Both the position numbers and the translations under genes were made by a program. The notes beneath the pieces are model-generated. The model was not told the DNA's origin. It saw nothing but the letters and a program-made list of their open reading frames with translations, and did no database searches. From Malus domestica (taxonomy: Eukaryota; Streptophyta; Magnoliopsida; Rosales; Rosaceae), in the NCBI RefSeq assembly GCF_042453785.1, contig NC_091669.1, positions 28,289,001-28,353,000 on the forward strand: a stretch of 64,000 nucleotides of DNA, given 5' to 3'. Shown here piece after piece: positions 9,739 through 21,214 of the stretch. How positions within the stretch are numbered: position 1 is the first letter of the stretch; every line of letters begins with the position of its first letter.

Positions 9739-9808
9739 TTTTGATCACCTAGTTGGTGATAATAGTGGCAGGTTGCCGAATAATTTTGGAGTACTGGGCG
9801 TACTTCTG
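9739..9808 (+). repeat. 65-bp repeat unit (left part of the split array)
   Basis: TTGATCACCTAGTTGGTGATAATAG... ending GGGCGTACTTCTG. The array continues at 18177 on the other side of the inserted retroelement. Confidence 0.8.
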
Positions 9809-11780
9809 TGATGCGTGAATTTCTTGACACACAAATTAAACCCTCTTTTTGACAATTGTAGTATAGATGTAAGTAGGGTATCGTTCTAGGCCGGGGATTA
9901 GGAGGGATTGCTAATCTATTCTAAATTAATTTAAAAATATTAAATAAGACTCAAGGACACAAAACTAGGCTAAAAACTCTAATAACTCGAAACACACTTA
10001 GGATAACTCAAAATAATGAAAACAATCAAATTAGACACTAGGAACTGCAATGGATGGAAATTAAATTAAAAGACTAACAATAAAGAAAACTAAATAAATA
10101 ATATAATTTAATAATGGATGGGTGTTTGGTTTTGATGAAAAGTAAATTAAACTTAATTAAATTACAGAATTGACAAAAACATGAAATTAAGGTAAAATGA
10201 TAAATGACGGACTAGCTAGAGGGTTCTTCTCCACACATGTTATACTTGCATACAAAATGATTTCCAGTTGTTCTTTTAATAAATTGTGAATTTCAATACT
10301 CCAGATTAACCGTGAACAGCACTTTTTTAATCTTCAAGTTTTCCTTAAGTTATTGAATTGGACGGGAAAACGCATACAACAATTCAAAACATTCTTCAAA
10401 AGTCCCCTACGTGAAAAGCACAATAGAGATACAATCAAAGATCATAAAACTTTGTGAAAACTATAAGCATTGACGAGGCATTCGTAACTATGAAAAGCAT
10501 GATACTCTTGCCAAGAATTTACTTAACGTGATTGTGACTAGCAACCTTTACTACTTGTGAAAATAAGTTCATAACGATTAGGTGAAATTCACTTATATTC
10601 TAGCATCAAATTCATGCATGTAAATTAAGCGTGCACTCTCAACCAACATACACAAATCAGTTTTTATACGAACGGATAAGTAAATTGAAATCACAACTTA
10701 TGAAATCACAACCGAAGGTAATCAATTCATATTACAGATATAATCATGGCTTTGAATTAACCTCTAGCCAAAATCAATTTATTTACACATTATTAAAAAT
10801 AGAAATAAAAGAGAAGTTTGGAAAAATTAAACCGAAAGATAAAGGAGTTTTGCTCTGTCCTTTCCGAGGTGTGCTGCGCAGGCAGCTTTCTCTCCGTGCC
10901 GAGGCTCTCCTCTGCCTCTCTCTGCAAAGCCCTGCTATATTTCTATTCTTTTTCGCCCAAAACAGCCTTTGACTTCTCTCCTTCTGACTTCATGTCTTCT
11001 CTTTTTTTATTTTCTTTTTCTCCCCGATGCTGCTCTCTCTGCACGTCCTCACCTCTGACTTCTTCTCGCTGACCCCGTGCTGCCAAAGGCAGCTCCCTCT
11101 CTCGTCAGTCACCTCTCCACTCTCACGCTGCCCAAAAGGGCAGCTCCCTGTGCTCACCCTGTCCCTTGCGTCTCTGCGAGCTGCCCAAAGGGCAGCTCCC
11201 CCCTCTCCCGCTCTCCAGACCCCCAGCTGCCAAAGCAGCTCCCTCTCTCGTCATATGTTGTAATATATTATATATGAATGGTAGTGCTTTGCCTATAAAC
11301 CAAATGATGAAAAGCAGGAGCACCGAAAACTCCTAGTGGAAAGGCATCTTTTAGCTGGACATCTTCATTTCCATTCCTGCTGTCCAATTCTTTCCCTGCG
11401 TCAGTCCCGCACTCCTCACCTCTTATTCTTTTCTTTTCTTTTGTTTTTGCCATCATGCACTCCTTCCTTTTCTTCTTTATTTTCTCCTTCTTTGCCGTTC
11501 CTTTCTTCTTCTACAAAACATGAATCATGATGATGTTTCAAACATCATCATGACTTATCATTATTATTATTTTTATTTTTTAATTTAATTTAAAAGCTGA
11601 TCTACACAGACAGTTTTGACAAATTTATTACATAAAATTTCACTTGTTCTATTTTTATTTTCTTTGCATAACAAATCCTATAAACACAAAAATAACGTAA
11701 ATAGCTCAAAAATATAAGGAACTAACTAAGAAAAGACGAGTGAATTCGAAGTAAAAATATATATAAATATGATTCGATCA
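9809..11780 (-). repeat. 3' LTR of the 9809-18176 element
   Basis: Identical in length and, as far as read, in sequence to 16205-18176. It contains four GCTGCC...GGCAGC hairpins at 11079-11240. Confidence 0.9.
11079..11240. repeat. Cluster of four short GCTGCC/GGCAGC palindromes in the LTR
   Basis: Inverted repeats at 11079-11093, 11127-11144, 11178-11198 (GAGCTGCCC-AAA-GGGCAGCTC, perfect) and 11225-11240, each followed by TCCC. A fifth imperfect one is near 10873-10890. The same array is at 17475-17636 in the other LTR. Confidence 0.8.
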
Positions 11781-12427
11781 AATACCCCCATACTTAGCTT
11801 TTGCTAGTCCTCGAGCAAAACAAAGAAAACATGAAAAAGTACTAACATGAAAAACATTAGTTTCCCCCTATGTGACCTTCATAGAATTTCATTTGAGAAC
11901 ACAAATCATCAAGAACCATAGCTAGCACCAAACAAGTTAAATCAAGTTCATCTTCCTTATTCAAATATTAGCAGTAATCTTTGAATCATCCTTGAAGGGT
12001 AGTGTGTGAGATAGCCATGCTAATGCAATTTCAAATTTTTATTTTTAAAATCATCATATGCAAACTAGTAACCTTCTCACGGGATAAACACTCAATCACA
12101 TATGTGTTTAGTTTTAATGTGTTTCGCTCAAAGAATCAAATGTGAAATTTCTACCATAAGCTTGCATAAAGATCACTTCTCCACAGTCATAATTGCAAAA
12201 CTTAAATCAAGAGGACTTTTATTGGATGTAATGAGGCTTAGGGAGAGGGTTATTGAAACGAAAGAATAGGAAAACACAAGTTCCAAGCTACATTGCAAGC
12301 AATTCTTTTCTTTAGATTTATAAAAACTCAAGCTCTCCAACGATTCTTCTGAAACCTCCAACCACACCCTTAAACTGAAACTTTAAAAACTTTTTATTTT
12401 CTTTGTATACAATCCTTCTTTTTCTTT

Positions 12428-12467
<40 letters not shown>

Positions 12468-15075
12468 ACAAACATGAAATACCCCCACACTTATTCTTTT
12501 GCCAAACACCTTCAAAGTACTTCACAAACGTTTCTCATAAGACAATCTCGCATTGCTCGCTTGGAAAGGGTAATGAAAAATGTTTCAGGTATAAGGGTAG
12601 ACATATCTGGTGATAAGAAATAAAAGGTTCAACATACACAGCTCAAATTGGCAAACTAATGATATCATTTTTCTTTGGGAAACATGGTTATTTGGGCCAT
12701 AGTGGTAAACCTAATGCCTCTATCATTTCCAAGTTCATGCAATCAATGACAAACAATTCGAAAGATCGTTACGCAAGTTCTAGAGATGTATATCACATAA
12801 GTTCATCACACATAAAAAAATAGGAGTGTATGAAAAATGCACACACTTTCAATAGGCTCAAAAACTCACATAGGATGTATATGGTCACTAAATTCACATA
12901 TGAAGCTTTAAGTCATACTTTAGTTTCACATTAACAAGGCTATGTGCATTTGGTTTTTCAAAGATGATCAAACATGTACAAAACTAACAAGAGAATAAGG
13001 AATTTCACAAAACACATGTTAACTAAGTTCTTGATGATCATGGTTCGAATTTGATCCAATTATATCATTGAGTCGGGAAACTAACAAAAATCTAATTCAA
13101 AACAATAAGGGGAACAAGACAATTTTTTTGGATTTTTTTAAATTTTCCGATTTTTTTTTTTTTTTTAGAGAAAACAAAACTAAAAAAATAAAAAGCAACA
13201 ACACAGAAACAAATGAAACCAGTTCGAAGTTGAAGGTACAAAAAATTTCAATTTGGTCATTTTTACCCTTTACCCCCACACTTAAACTGGACATTGTCCC
13301 CAATGTCATAAAACACTATAATGCAAATAAAAATATAAAATAAAATAAATAAATAATAAGAAACAAAATAACGCAATTGGACTGAAAACTTCCCTAATTT
13401 GCAGTAAAATCAAGCGATGACCCCCAAGCTAAAATTCTACAATCAGCTTCAAGGGTGGAAAGAACCAAAAGTTCCTGCAAAGAAAAGAAATAATTCAGTT
13501 AAGTAACGCAAGAAAATTAATTAAAAAAAAAAAAATTGCAAACGAAAAATTGAAAATTACGATAAAAGATAATGAATAAAACTAATAAGTAATCATTGGT
13601 CGTGCTTGTTGACTTTCCACAGCGTTCCTCTTGAACAGGGTGACACTTAGCTTTTTACTTGCAAGTGATGATTTGATGATATTGTACGGCGAAGCTTTGC
13701 TCTTTGGTTATGTTGCAGTTCCTTATTTGTTCTCCAAGCAGATGTGGCAGCTTCTCTAGTTCCTCAGTTCGGACTCCTTCCGCTGGGATGATTGTGCAAG
13801 CTGCATTCTTCTCTGCTTGTTTCTTCTGCACAACGGGCAGGCACGAGGGAAAGGTGTTGGTCCTTATTTCTTTCTTCAATCTTTCCAAGTGCCCACCTCT
13901 TGCTTTCTTTCTCCTTGTCCCTAGCTGAATTGTCTCCACATGCTTCGAGGTATCATTTTCACTTCCCTTACTGTCCCCCAGGTAGATGTGGTAGACGAAG
14001 AGAAAGCATAAAATGATGAAGATGAGTACTCGAGAGCAAGGCTAGGTAAGCAATCAGGAAGGGGTTCCAGGCAGTTGGCTCCAGATCGGAAGATTGATAC
14101 CAAATGCTGGCTGATTGCTCTCTTTCTCCTTGTCGGAAAACAAAGACAAGGAGAAGGACATGGAGAAAGCATGATATGAGATACTCTTGCTTTCAACCTT
14201 TATGATATGAAATACTTTTGCTTTGAATGGGTTGTTCGCAGGAGTATCCCAAGGAATGAGGAACACAGAGTGACTCGAGAGGATTCTTTGGGAATGCATT
14301 TTCGGAGATGAAGAGGTGTTGAGAGGGTGTGCTGAGAGAGTGTGCTTTTGCTGTGGAAGGCGAAGGTAGAAACTTATAGGACTTGTCTTCACAACCGGAA
14401 CTGTTCTCTCACTTAGTGTCGGCAGCCGGTGGATGGGTGAAGAATACAAATTACGCGCTTTCTGACAAAGCTGCCCGTAATTTCCGCAAAGCTGATTCCT
14501 CATTGATATCTGTAATCGGTGCTTCGAGCTCTGAGCATCGTCGATTGTAGAGGTAGCATGTGACACGTGCGGATAAATCTGGAAAAGAAGATTTTCCCGT
14601 GGGTTGAAGCCCAGCTTTTGAGAAAGCTAGCGTGTCTTTGACTGTTGAATTTCCCTCTTCGATTTCTGAATTGGTGCTTCGACAAATTGCCCGAGATTTC
14701 CGCAAAGCAATTTGCGTGTGACAAGTGACGACACGTCTGGACAAATTGATCTTTTGAAATCCGGGGTTCGGCTCGTGGTTTCTGAGCAAGCCCAGCCTTT
14801 AAGAAATGAAACGCCTCTTTTGAGAAAAGAATCCGGCTTTTGAGAAAGGAAACTCCTCTTTTGAGAAAAGAATCAGACGTTTGAGAACGGAGCCCCGACT
14901 CTTCGATTTGCGAGAGGACGCTTCTCTGAGGAGCGCCTCTTTGATTTCTTCCTTTTTATAGAGACGTTAAGCTTGTTCCACAACACACTTGAGTACCCTC
15001 CTGTAAACACTCCCTTCTTGCACTTGTTTAATCTTGATCATTCCGACTCTCTTCTTTCTTTACCACCTCTGAAAA
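11781..15075. other. Interior of the LARD-like element, mostly non-coding
   Basis: Non-coding AT-rich sequence with a long T-run (12429-12463) and several CCCCCACACTTA motifs (12481-12491, 13274-13284), which on the minus strand are the TAAGTGTGGGGG motifs typical of the Athila 3' region. From about 13600 the sequence changes to the module upstream of the antisense ORF, related in inverted form to 26480-28560. It contains repeats of CTTTTGAGAAAG and CCTCTTTTGAGAAAAGAATC. Confidence 0.45.
14953..14960 (+). promoter_or_regulatory. TATA-like box before antisense ORF A
   Basis: CTTTTTATAGAG about 118 bp upstream of the ATG at 15076. A TTTTTATAG sits at a matching distance before the second copy. 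Confidence 0.45.
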
Positions 15076-15702
15076 ATGTCTGGCCCTTCTGATCGTCGTT
15101 TTGACTTGAACATTGGTGAAGAGGCAGCTCCGCCTTCACCAGACAACATATGGCGGCCATCCTTCATATCCCCTACCGGTCCCCTTACCGTGGGGGATTC
15201 GATGATGAAAAATGACATGACCGCTGCGGTGGTGGCCCGAAACCTTGTCACTCCCAGAGATAACAGACTGCTCGCAAGGCGGTCTGATGAATTGGCGGTC
15301 AAGGAGTCTCTGGCTCTCAGTGTGCAGTGTGCGGGTTCCGTATCCAACATGGCCCAACGCCTATATGCCCGAACCCGTCACGTTGAATCCTTGGTGGCTG
15401 AAATACAGAGTCTCAAGCAAGAGATTAAAGGGCTCAAGCATGAGAATAAGGAATTGCACAAGCTCGCACACAGCTATGCCACCAGCATGAAGAGGAAGAT
15501 TGACCAGATGCAGGACACCGATGGTCAAATTTTACTTGATCATCGGAGGTTTGTGGGTTTGTTCCAACCGCATCTGCCTTCGTCTTCTGGGGCGGCACCG
15601 CGTAGTGAAGCTCCAACTGATCAACCTCTGCTGCCTCCTCCTTCTGTGGCCCCCCCGACTGCTGAAGCCCCGCCTACTACCGAAGCACCACCCGACCAAT
15701 GA
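15076..15702 (+). CDS. Antisense ORF A carried by LTR element (208 aa, unknown)
   Basis: One intact exon-like frame starting MSGPSDRRFDLN. Residues 1-45 contain AAPPSPDNIWRPSF and GPLTVGDS; 46-95 contain NDMTAAVVARNL and SLALSVQCAGSVSNMAQRL. About 95-150 is a predicted coiled coil (VESL..EI.SLKQEIKGLKHENKELHKLAH), and the tail is Pro/Ala/Thr-rich. There is no zinc knuckle, protease, RT or envelope feature. It runs opposite to its host element (minus strand) and has its own TATA-like box. The minus-strand homologue at 25794-26468 is roughly 80% identical over 165 aa by eye, and most differences are conservative. I do not recognise the family. A gag-like or regulatory structural protein is possible. 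Confidence 0.65.
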   Translation: MSGPSDRRFDLNIGEEAAPPSPDNIWRPSFISPTGPLTVGDSMMKNDMTAAVVARNLVTPRDNRLLARRSDELAVKESLALSVQCAGSVSNMAQRLYARTRHVESLVAEIQSLKQEIKGLKHENKELHKLAHSYATSMKRKIDQMQDTDGQILLDHRRFVGLFQPHLPSSSGAAPRSEAPTDQPLLPPPSVAPPTAEAPPTTEAPPDQ

Positions 15703-16204
15703 ATACTATTAGTTTACATTATTGTAAAATATTTGTACTTTTTTTTTTTTTTTTTTTATCATTAATTTTAAATTTTATCTTTTTTTTTTTTTTTTTTATA
15801 TATATGTAAATTAAAGTAGAAAGACTTTGGTTAACCTTCCCCCACACTTAAACTAAATAATACAAACTCACAGAAATCAACCAAATAACACAACTAACTA
15901 AACAAAACAAAATGAAAGCAGTAAAGATAAGGGTGTAAAAATGCAAATCTGATTGGGTTAGCGATTCCAAAGTCTCCATTCGTTGAATGCTTGGGTTGCC
16001 TCCCAAGAAGCGCTTGATTTAACGTCTTTAGCCGGACGCATCTTTCCTTTAAATTTCCCTCGGCTCCATTTGAACCTAAAATCAAAGAAAGAAAAATAAA
16101 TCAAATATCAAAAGTAAAATACACAAACACCAATATAAACATAAACAAAAACAAAAATAAAAGGATTAGCAAAGTTACTAATCCCCGGCAACGGCGCCAA
16201 AATT
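15703..16204 (-). other. Retained Athila leader and post-pol remnants
   Basis: Two T-runs (15740-15757, 15780-15798). On the minus strand the Athila post-pol motif (CGCTTCTTGGGAGGCAACCC, around 15990-16010) stands only about 200 bp from the primer site, showing that gag-pol has been removed cleanly. The primer-binding region is 16180-16204. Confidence 0.6.
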
Positions 16205-18176
16205 TGATGCGTGAATTTCTTGACACACAAATTAAACCCTCTTTTTGACAATTGTAGTATAGATGTAAGTAGGGTATCGTTCTAGGCCGGGGATTAGGAG
16301 GGATTGCTAATCTATTCTAAATTAATTTAAAAATATTAAATAAGACTCAAGGACACAAAACTAGGCTAAAAACTCTAATAACTCGAAACACACTTAGGAT
16401 AACTCAAAATAATGAAAACAATCAAATTAGACACTAGGAACTGCAATGGATGGAAATTAAATTAAAAGACTAACAATAAAGAAAACTAAATAAATAATAT
16501 AATTTAATAATGGATGGGTGTTTGGTTTTGATGAAAAGTAAATTAAACTTAATTAAATTACAGAATTGACAAAAACATGAAATTAAGGTAAAATGATAAA
16601 TGACGGACTAGCTAGAGGGTTCTTCTCCACACATGTTATACTTGCATACAAAATGATTTCCAGTTGTTCTTTTAATAAATTGTGAATTTCAATACTCCAG
16701 ATTAACCGTGAACAGCACTTTTTTAATCTTCAAGTTTTCCTTAAGTTATTGAATTGGACGGGAAAACGCATACAACAATTCAAAACATTCTTCAAAAGTC
16801 CCCTACGTGAAAAGCACAATAGAGATACAATCAAAGATCATAAAACTTTGTGAAAACTATAAGCATTGACGAGGCATTCGTAACTATGAAAAGCATGATA
16901 CTCTTGCCAAGAATTTACTTAACGTGATTGTGACTAGCAACCTTTACTACTTGTGAAAATAAGTTCATAACGATTAGGTGAAATTCACTTATATTCTAGC
17001 ATCAAATTCATGCATGTAAATTAAGCGTGCACTCTCAACCAACATACACAAATCAGTTTTTATACGAACGGATAAGTAAATTGAAATCACAACTTATGAA
17101 ATCACAACCGAAGGTAATCAATTCATATTACAGATATAATCATGGCTTTGAATTAACCTCTAGCCAAAATCAATTTATTTACACATTATTAAAAATAGAA
17201 ATAAAAGAGAAGTTTGGAAAAATTAAACCGAAAGATAAAGGAGTTTTGCTCTGTCCTTTCCGAGGTGTGCTGCGCAGGCAGCTTTCTCTCCGTGCCGAGG
17301 CTCTCCTCTGCCTCTCTCTGCAAAGCCCTGCTATATTTCTATTCTTTTTCGCCCAAAACAGCCTTTGACTTCTCTCCTTCTGACTTCATGTCTTCTCTTT
17401 TTTTATTTTCTTTTTCTCCCCGATGCTGCTCTCTCTGCACGTCCTCACCTCTGACTTCTTCTCGCTGACCCCGTGCTGCCAAAGGCAGCTCCCTCTCTCG
17501 TCAGTCACCTCTCCACTCTCACGCTGCCCAAAAGGGCAGCTCCCTGTGCTCACCCTGTCCCTTGCGTCTCTGCGAGCTGCCCAAAGGGCAGCTCCCCCCT
17601 CTCCCGCTCTCCAGACCCCCAGCTGCCAAAGCAGCTCCCTCTCTCGTCATATGTTGTAATATATTATATATGAATGGTAGTGCTTTGCCTATAAACCAAA
17701 TGATGAAAAGCAGGAGCACCGAAAACTCCTAGTGGAAAGGCATCTTTTAGCTGGACATCTTCATTTCCATTCCTGCTGTCCAATTCTTTCCCTGCGTCAG
17801 TCCCGCACTCCTCACCTCTTATTCTTTTCTTTTCTTTTGTTTTTGCCATCATGCACTCCTTCCTTTTCTTCTTTATTTTCTCCTTCTTTGCCGTTCCTTT
17901 CTTCTTCTACAAAACATGAATCATGATGATGTTTCAAACATCATCATGACTTATCATTATTATTATTTTTATTTTTTAATTTAATTTAAAAGCTGATCTA
18001 CACAGACAGTTTTGACAAATTTATTACATAAAATTTCACTTGTTCTATTTTTATTTTCTTTGCATAACAAATCCTATAAACACAAAAATAACGTAAATAG
18101 CTCAAAAATATAAGGAACTAACTAAGAAAAGACGAGTGAATTCGAAGTAAAAATATATATAAATATGATTCGATCA
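16205..18176 (-). repeat. 5' LTR of the 9809-18176 element
   Basis: TGATGCGTG...GATTCGATCA on the plus strand. On the minus strand its last ~100 bp (CTCCTAATCCCCGG, ACTACAATTGTCAAAAAGAG) match the U5 end of the complete Athila-type LTR at 48397-48496. Confidence 0.9.
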
Positions 18177-18179
18177 TTC

Positions 18180-18421
18180 TGATCACCTGGTTGGTGATAA
18201 TAGCGGCAGGTTACCGAATAATTTTGGAGTACTGGGCGTACTTTTGATCACTTGGATGGTGATAATAGCGGCAGGTTGCCGAATAATTTTGGAGTATTGG
18301 GTGTACTTTTGATCACCTGGATGGTGATAATAGCGGCAGGTTGCCAAATAATTTTGGAGTACTAGGCGTACTTTTGATCACCTGGTTGGTGGTAATAGCG
18401 GCAGGTTGCCGAATAATTTTG
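18180..18421 (+). repeat. 65-bp tandem array (right part of the split array)
   Basis: Three full 65-bp units from 18180, 18245 and 18310, and a partial fourth, each TGATCACxTGGxTGGTGATAATAGCGG-type. The array continues the unit at 9739-9808 once the inserted element and one TSD copy are removed. Confidence 0.85.
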
Positions 18422-19463
18422 GGACCATAGGGCTTGGCTCTTTTGGGCATATAGGCATTGGTCCTCCATTAACATTCCAACCCATTATTTTGGGCTTGCC
18501 CTTTTTTTTATTATTTTTTTTATTTTTTTATTACCCTATGATGGGGTTTATACAGATGTCTCCGACAAATAAATTACATCATTCAAAAATAAAGGTTTCG
18601 ACACAAAAGCTTCGACAGTTGCAGATCGTTGGTGCGTACTGCACTTACTGCGTACTGGGTTGTTGTAGATCTTTTTCCATGTGCGTATTACACCTACTGA
18701 ATGTTTTACCTTTCCCTTTCTCTTTATTTTTCTTTCTTTTGGCAGATGACAAACAAGGGAATAATGCCATTTCCTTTTTTTTTTTTTTTGCTTTTGCTTT
18801 TGCTTTTTCTTTTGCTTTCGTTTTCTCTTTTCTTTTCTGCTTTTGTTTCTCCCACTCCATTTCTTTTCCCACCCATATTCCCCATCCCTATCTGATGCAA
18901 TCCTTTAGGCGCAATTTTTTATAATCTCCAAATCCTTAAAGTAAGATCATCACTACAGGTAATCATTTTGTCTCTATTTTGTTGTTATGCATGTGCAGAC
19001 ATGCCGAAAGATCAAAGGGAAAGAGCAAATAATAACATCCATCATTGCAGCCACGAATCGTAGTGGGTGAGTTGAGATGAGCGAGTAGGGGCTGAGTTGA
19101 GCAGTGGGTCGAGGACGAGTTGGCTGAGTCGAGCAGTGGGTCAGGGACGAGTTGGCATCCAGAACTGGGGTTGTGAGCTTCAAGTCTTTGCCTCTGTTGC
19201 GGCGGGTGAGCTTCTCCTCATCCGGTGCCATACGCACCACCTGACTCCTCCAATGCAGGCGAGAATCGAACCATAGGGCGGAGGAAAGAGACGTCAACCT
19301 TGCTGGGGACAAAGAAGATTGCTTTCATCTCCAATTCGACCAGCTGTAACTAGGAGGCTCCAACGTGGGTTGCTTCTCCAATTCCATTCATGTGTGTAAC
19401 TTTATAGTAATACCAGATGTTTCAAACCCTATTAGCATCAATTTCACGACTTCTCTTCACTTT
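18422..19463. other. Interior of the gene-fragment-carrying element, unassigned
   Basis: 18500-18900 is T-rich with pyrimidine tracts. 18974-19312 is open on the minus strand (112 aa, unrecognised) and contains a 33-bp tandem duplication (about 19088-19153, GAGCAGTGGGTC). It may be a further captured exon, but I cannot name a source. Confidence 0.3.
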
Positions 19464-19682
19464 CTGGTGAATTGAAGGACACATTAAATTCATGCAAACA
19501 GGACACTCGAGTAGGTCGTGCACATTACTCTTTGGTGGCATTCTAGAATTTCCAAACAAACCAGGGGCTGCTTTTCTAAATGGATAAGCCTTTAGATCAG
19601 CAGTGGAAGTTGCAACATCAGAATCTGTAAATGCCACACGAGACTCGGCCACGTCCTCAAAGAAGCGACCTCCAGGAGACAT
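19464..19682 (-). pseudogene. SINAT (SEVEN IN ABSENTIA) first-exon fragment
   Basis: 73 codons on the minus strand: a MSPGGRFFEDVAESR start, DSDVATSTADLKA, then HDLLECPVCMNLMCPSIHQ. This is the N-terminus and the first part of the RING finger of plant SINA-type ubiquitin ligases (family pattern ELLECPVCxNLMYPPIHQ). The homology stops abruptly at IHQ, and the rest of the RING and the TRAF-like domain are missing. It was captured by the surrounding retroelement and is not functional alone. Confidence 0.8.
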
Positions 19683-19894
19683 GTTTCTTCCTCAAACGTC
19701 AATGCCGGTACTCTTAGATTGGGATCAATATCAGTCTTTTTCCCCAATTGTGTCACATTCCACAAGTATCAATTAAAATACCTCCATTCTTCAAATTTCG
19801 AACATATAGCCTCCTCTAACCTTCTTCTTTTGGATAAACACCAGGGAGAAGAAAATCACGTCTGACCACTGCTTGCAACGTGATGTCAACCACC

Positions 19895-20077
19895 GTCATC
19901 GGTGTGTTTACGATCCTAAGGGTGGTCGAACTTCATGAGGACCTCGAGGTCAACGAGGCCGAGGGACATGAGGCCGATAGTGAGTCCGGCCATCATGCCG
20001 GTGAAGCATACCAAGCCTACGATTATAAGCACGTACAGAAAGAACTTCATCCCGCAGCAGGCCACCACCGCAGCCAT
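19895..20077 (-). pseudogene. DUF21/CNNM-type protein N-terminal fragment
   Basis: The minus strand from ATG 20077 reads MAAVVACCGMKFFLYVLIIV, then GLVCFTGMMAGLTIGLMSLG and LVDLEVLMKFDHP, then a TAG (19916-19918) at the codon where the family normally has Gln (P-Q-D-R-K). These are the first helices of the plant DUF21 (CNNM-like, CBS-associated) membrane domain. It is truncated and has a nonsense change. Same strand as the neighbouring AUG7 and SINAT fragments. Confidence 0.75.
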
Positions 20078-20409
20078 CTCCGTCGCTCACTAGCTTGGTT
20101 GCTGGAGAGTGGAGACCAAAATTTGAAGCCCACGAGCTTGAACAGCCCCAGTTCACCAGATCCCCATCGCTATGCGTATTGGATCCACTCCCGGGTCCTT
20201 AACCCTGACCCGGCCCGTCTGACTTGCCCTTTTTCCCATTAGAAAATGGAGATCTGAGAGTGAGATGTAGAGAGAGAAAATAGATGGTGGTTGCGGGGGT
20301 CGATGACGACGGCGAGGTGGGTGGTTCGCTCTAGCTGCTGACTGTTGCTCTGAGCAGGAGAAATTGAGGGACGAGATCACTTTGAGAGAGCTTGCAGACA
20401 CCATGGATG

Positions 20410-20905
20410 GTAAAGGAGATGGAGTCTAAGTAAAGGAGTAGAACCTTTGAAGCCAAATCGTCAATTTTCTGTTGAAGACTTAAGAATATCTCTGATTGTT
20501 CTAAAAGCTTTTTCTCCAGTTCAGAAACATCAGGCAATGGATATATGGACTGAATCTGAATATCTGCAGGGAACAATTTGCACTCATCGGAGAATATTTG
20601 AGCTTGTTTTTCAGCTATGGAATCAATTAGTTGTATGTCCTTTGCTACCTGCTCGTCGGTACTCCATTCTTGATTATAAGCATAAATACTCGCCTCCATA
20701 AGATCTACAATTAGATGAAGCATTTCAATGCAAACTTCATAGCTTCCTTGTCCACTGGATTCGAGCGATCTCTTCGTTGGCATTCCCTTGAAGATTTTGT
20801 TGAGAGAATGGCGACCTGTCCCCCAACAAGCGGAAGAAGAGCCACTCGAGAAGGGCGTAGGGCTCCATGCCGGCGAAGAGGAAGGACCGAGTAGCCACAG
20901 TGGCT
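20410..20905 (-). pseudogene. AUGMIN subunit 7 (AUG7) gene fragment
   Basis: The minus strand reads [33 protein letters not shown] and EEIARIQ, then after a short deletion/frameshift [57 protein letters not shown] and [18 protein letters not shown], ending at DLASK. This matches the N-terminal half of plant AUG7, a microtubule-nucleation complex subunit. A block expected between ARIQ and GSYE is missing and the frame shifts there. Several expected exons are fused without introns, but intron-like sequence follows DLASK, so RNA-level capture is possible but not proven. Non-functional. Confidence 0.75.
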
Positions 20906-21214
20906 CTAGGATAATTCAGCAGCGCCAGCTTCCTCTATATCTTTTCCATTTGTCTTACTTCCATTTTTGAACTCCAATACTAAATCAAACACTTGGACTG
21001 GGATTCGAAATCGTCACAAAAACTGAAAAATGTTTTGGTGAATTTTCAGGTTTTAGTTAGGGCATTTGAATCAATCAACAATTTGAGATGTCGGCTTTTG
21101 ATGTTGGCAGAGAGAGTTTTGGTTCTCTTGGGTTTTGCAGATCCATGATGGAGGTGAAAAATTGAGAGAGAACCGACATAACTTTTCGTGTCGATTCCCA
21201 CATACGACGCCAAA

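Larger units (their letters stand above)
9809..18176 (-). mobile_element. Intact gag/pol-less Athila-type retrotransposon (LARD-like), 8.4 kb
   Basis: Direct LTRs of 1972 bp (9809-11780 and 16205-18176) in which I saw no differences, and a perfect 5-bp TSD, TTCTG (9804-9808 and 18177-18181). The element reads on the minus strand. After the 5' LTR comes AATTTTGGCGCCGTTGCCGG (primer site, below 16205), identical to that of the complete element at 46782-57717. The polypurine tract AAGTATGGGGGTATT lies at 11781-11795. The 4.4-kb interior lacks gag-pol. It keeps the post-pol piece GGGAGGCAACCCAAGC (about 15990) and an antisense ORF (15076-15702). Confidence 0.9.

Noticed and set aside
10631..11530. 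Several short open frames in the LTR at 9809-11780 (and copies at 17027-17926)
   Set aside because: Identical pairs simply because they lie in the two LTRs. Low-complexity Ser/Leu/Pro composition; no support as genes.
18406..18924. 172-aa plus-strand frame, Phe-rich
   Set aside because: Produced by T-rich low-complexity sequence; no start context or homology.
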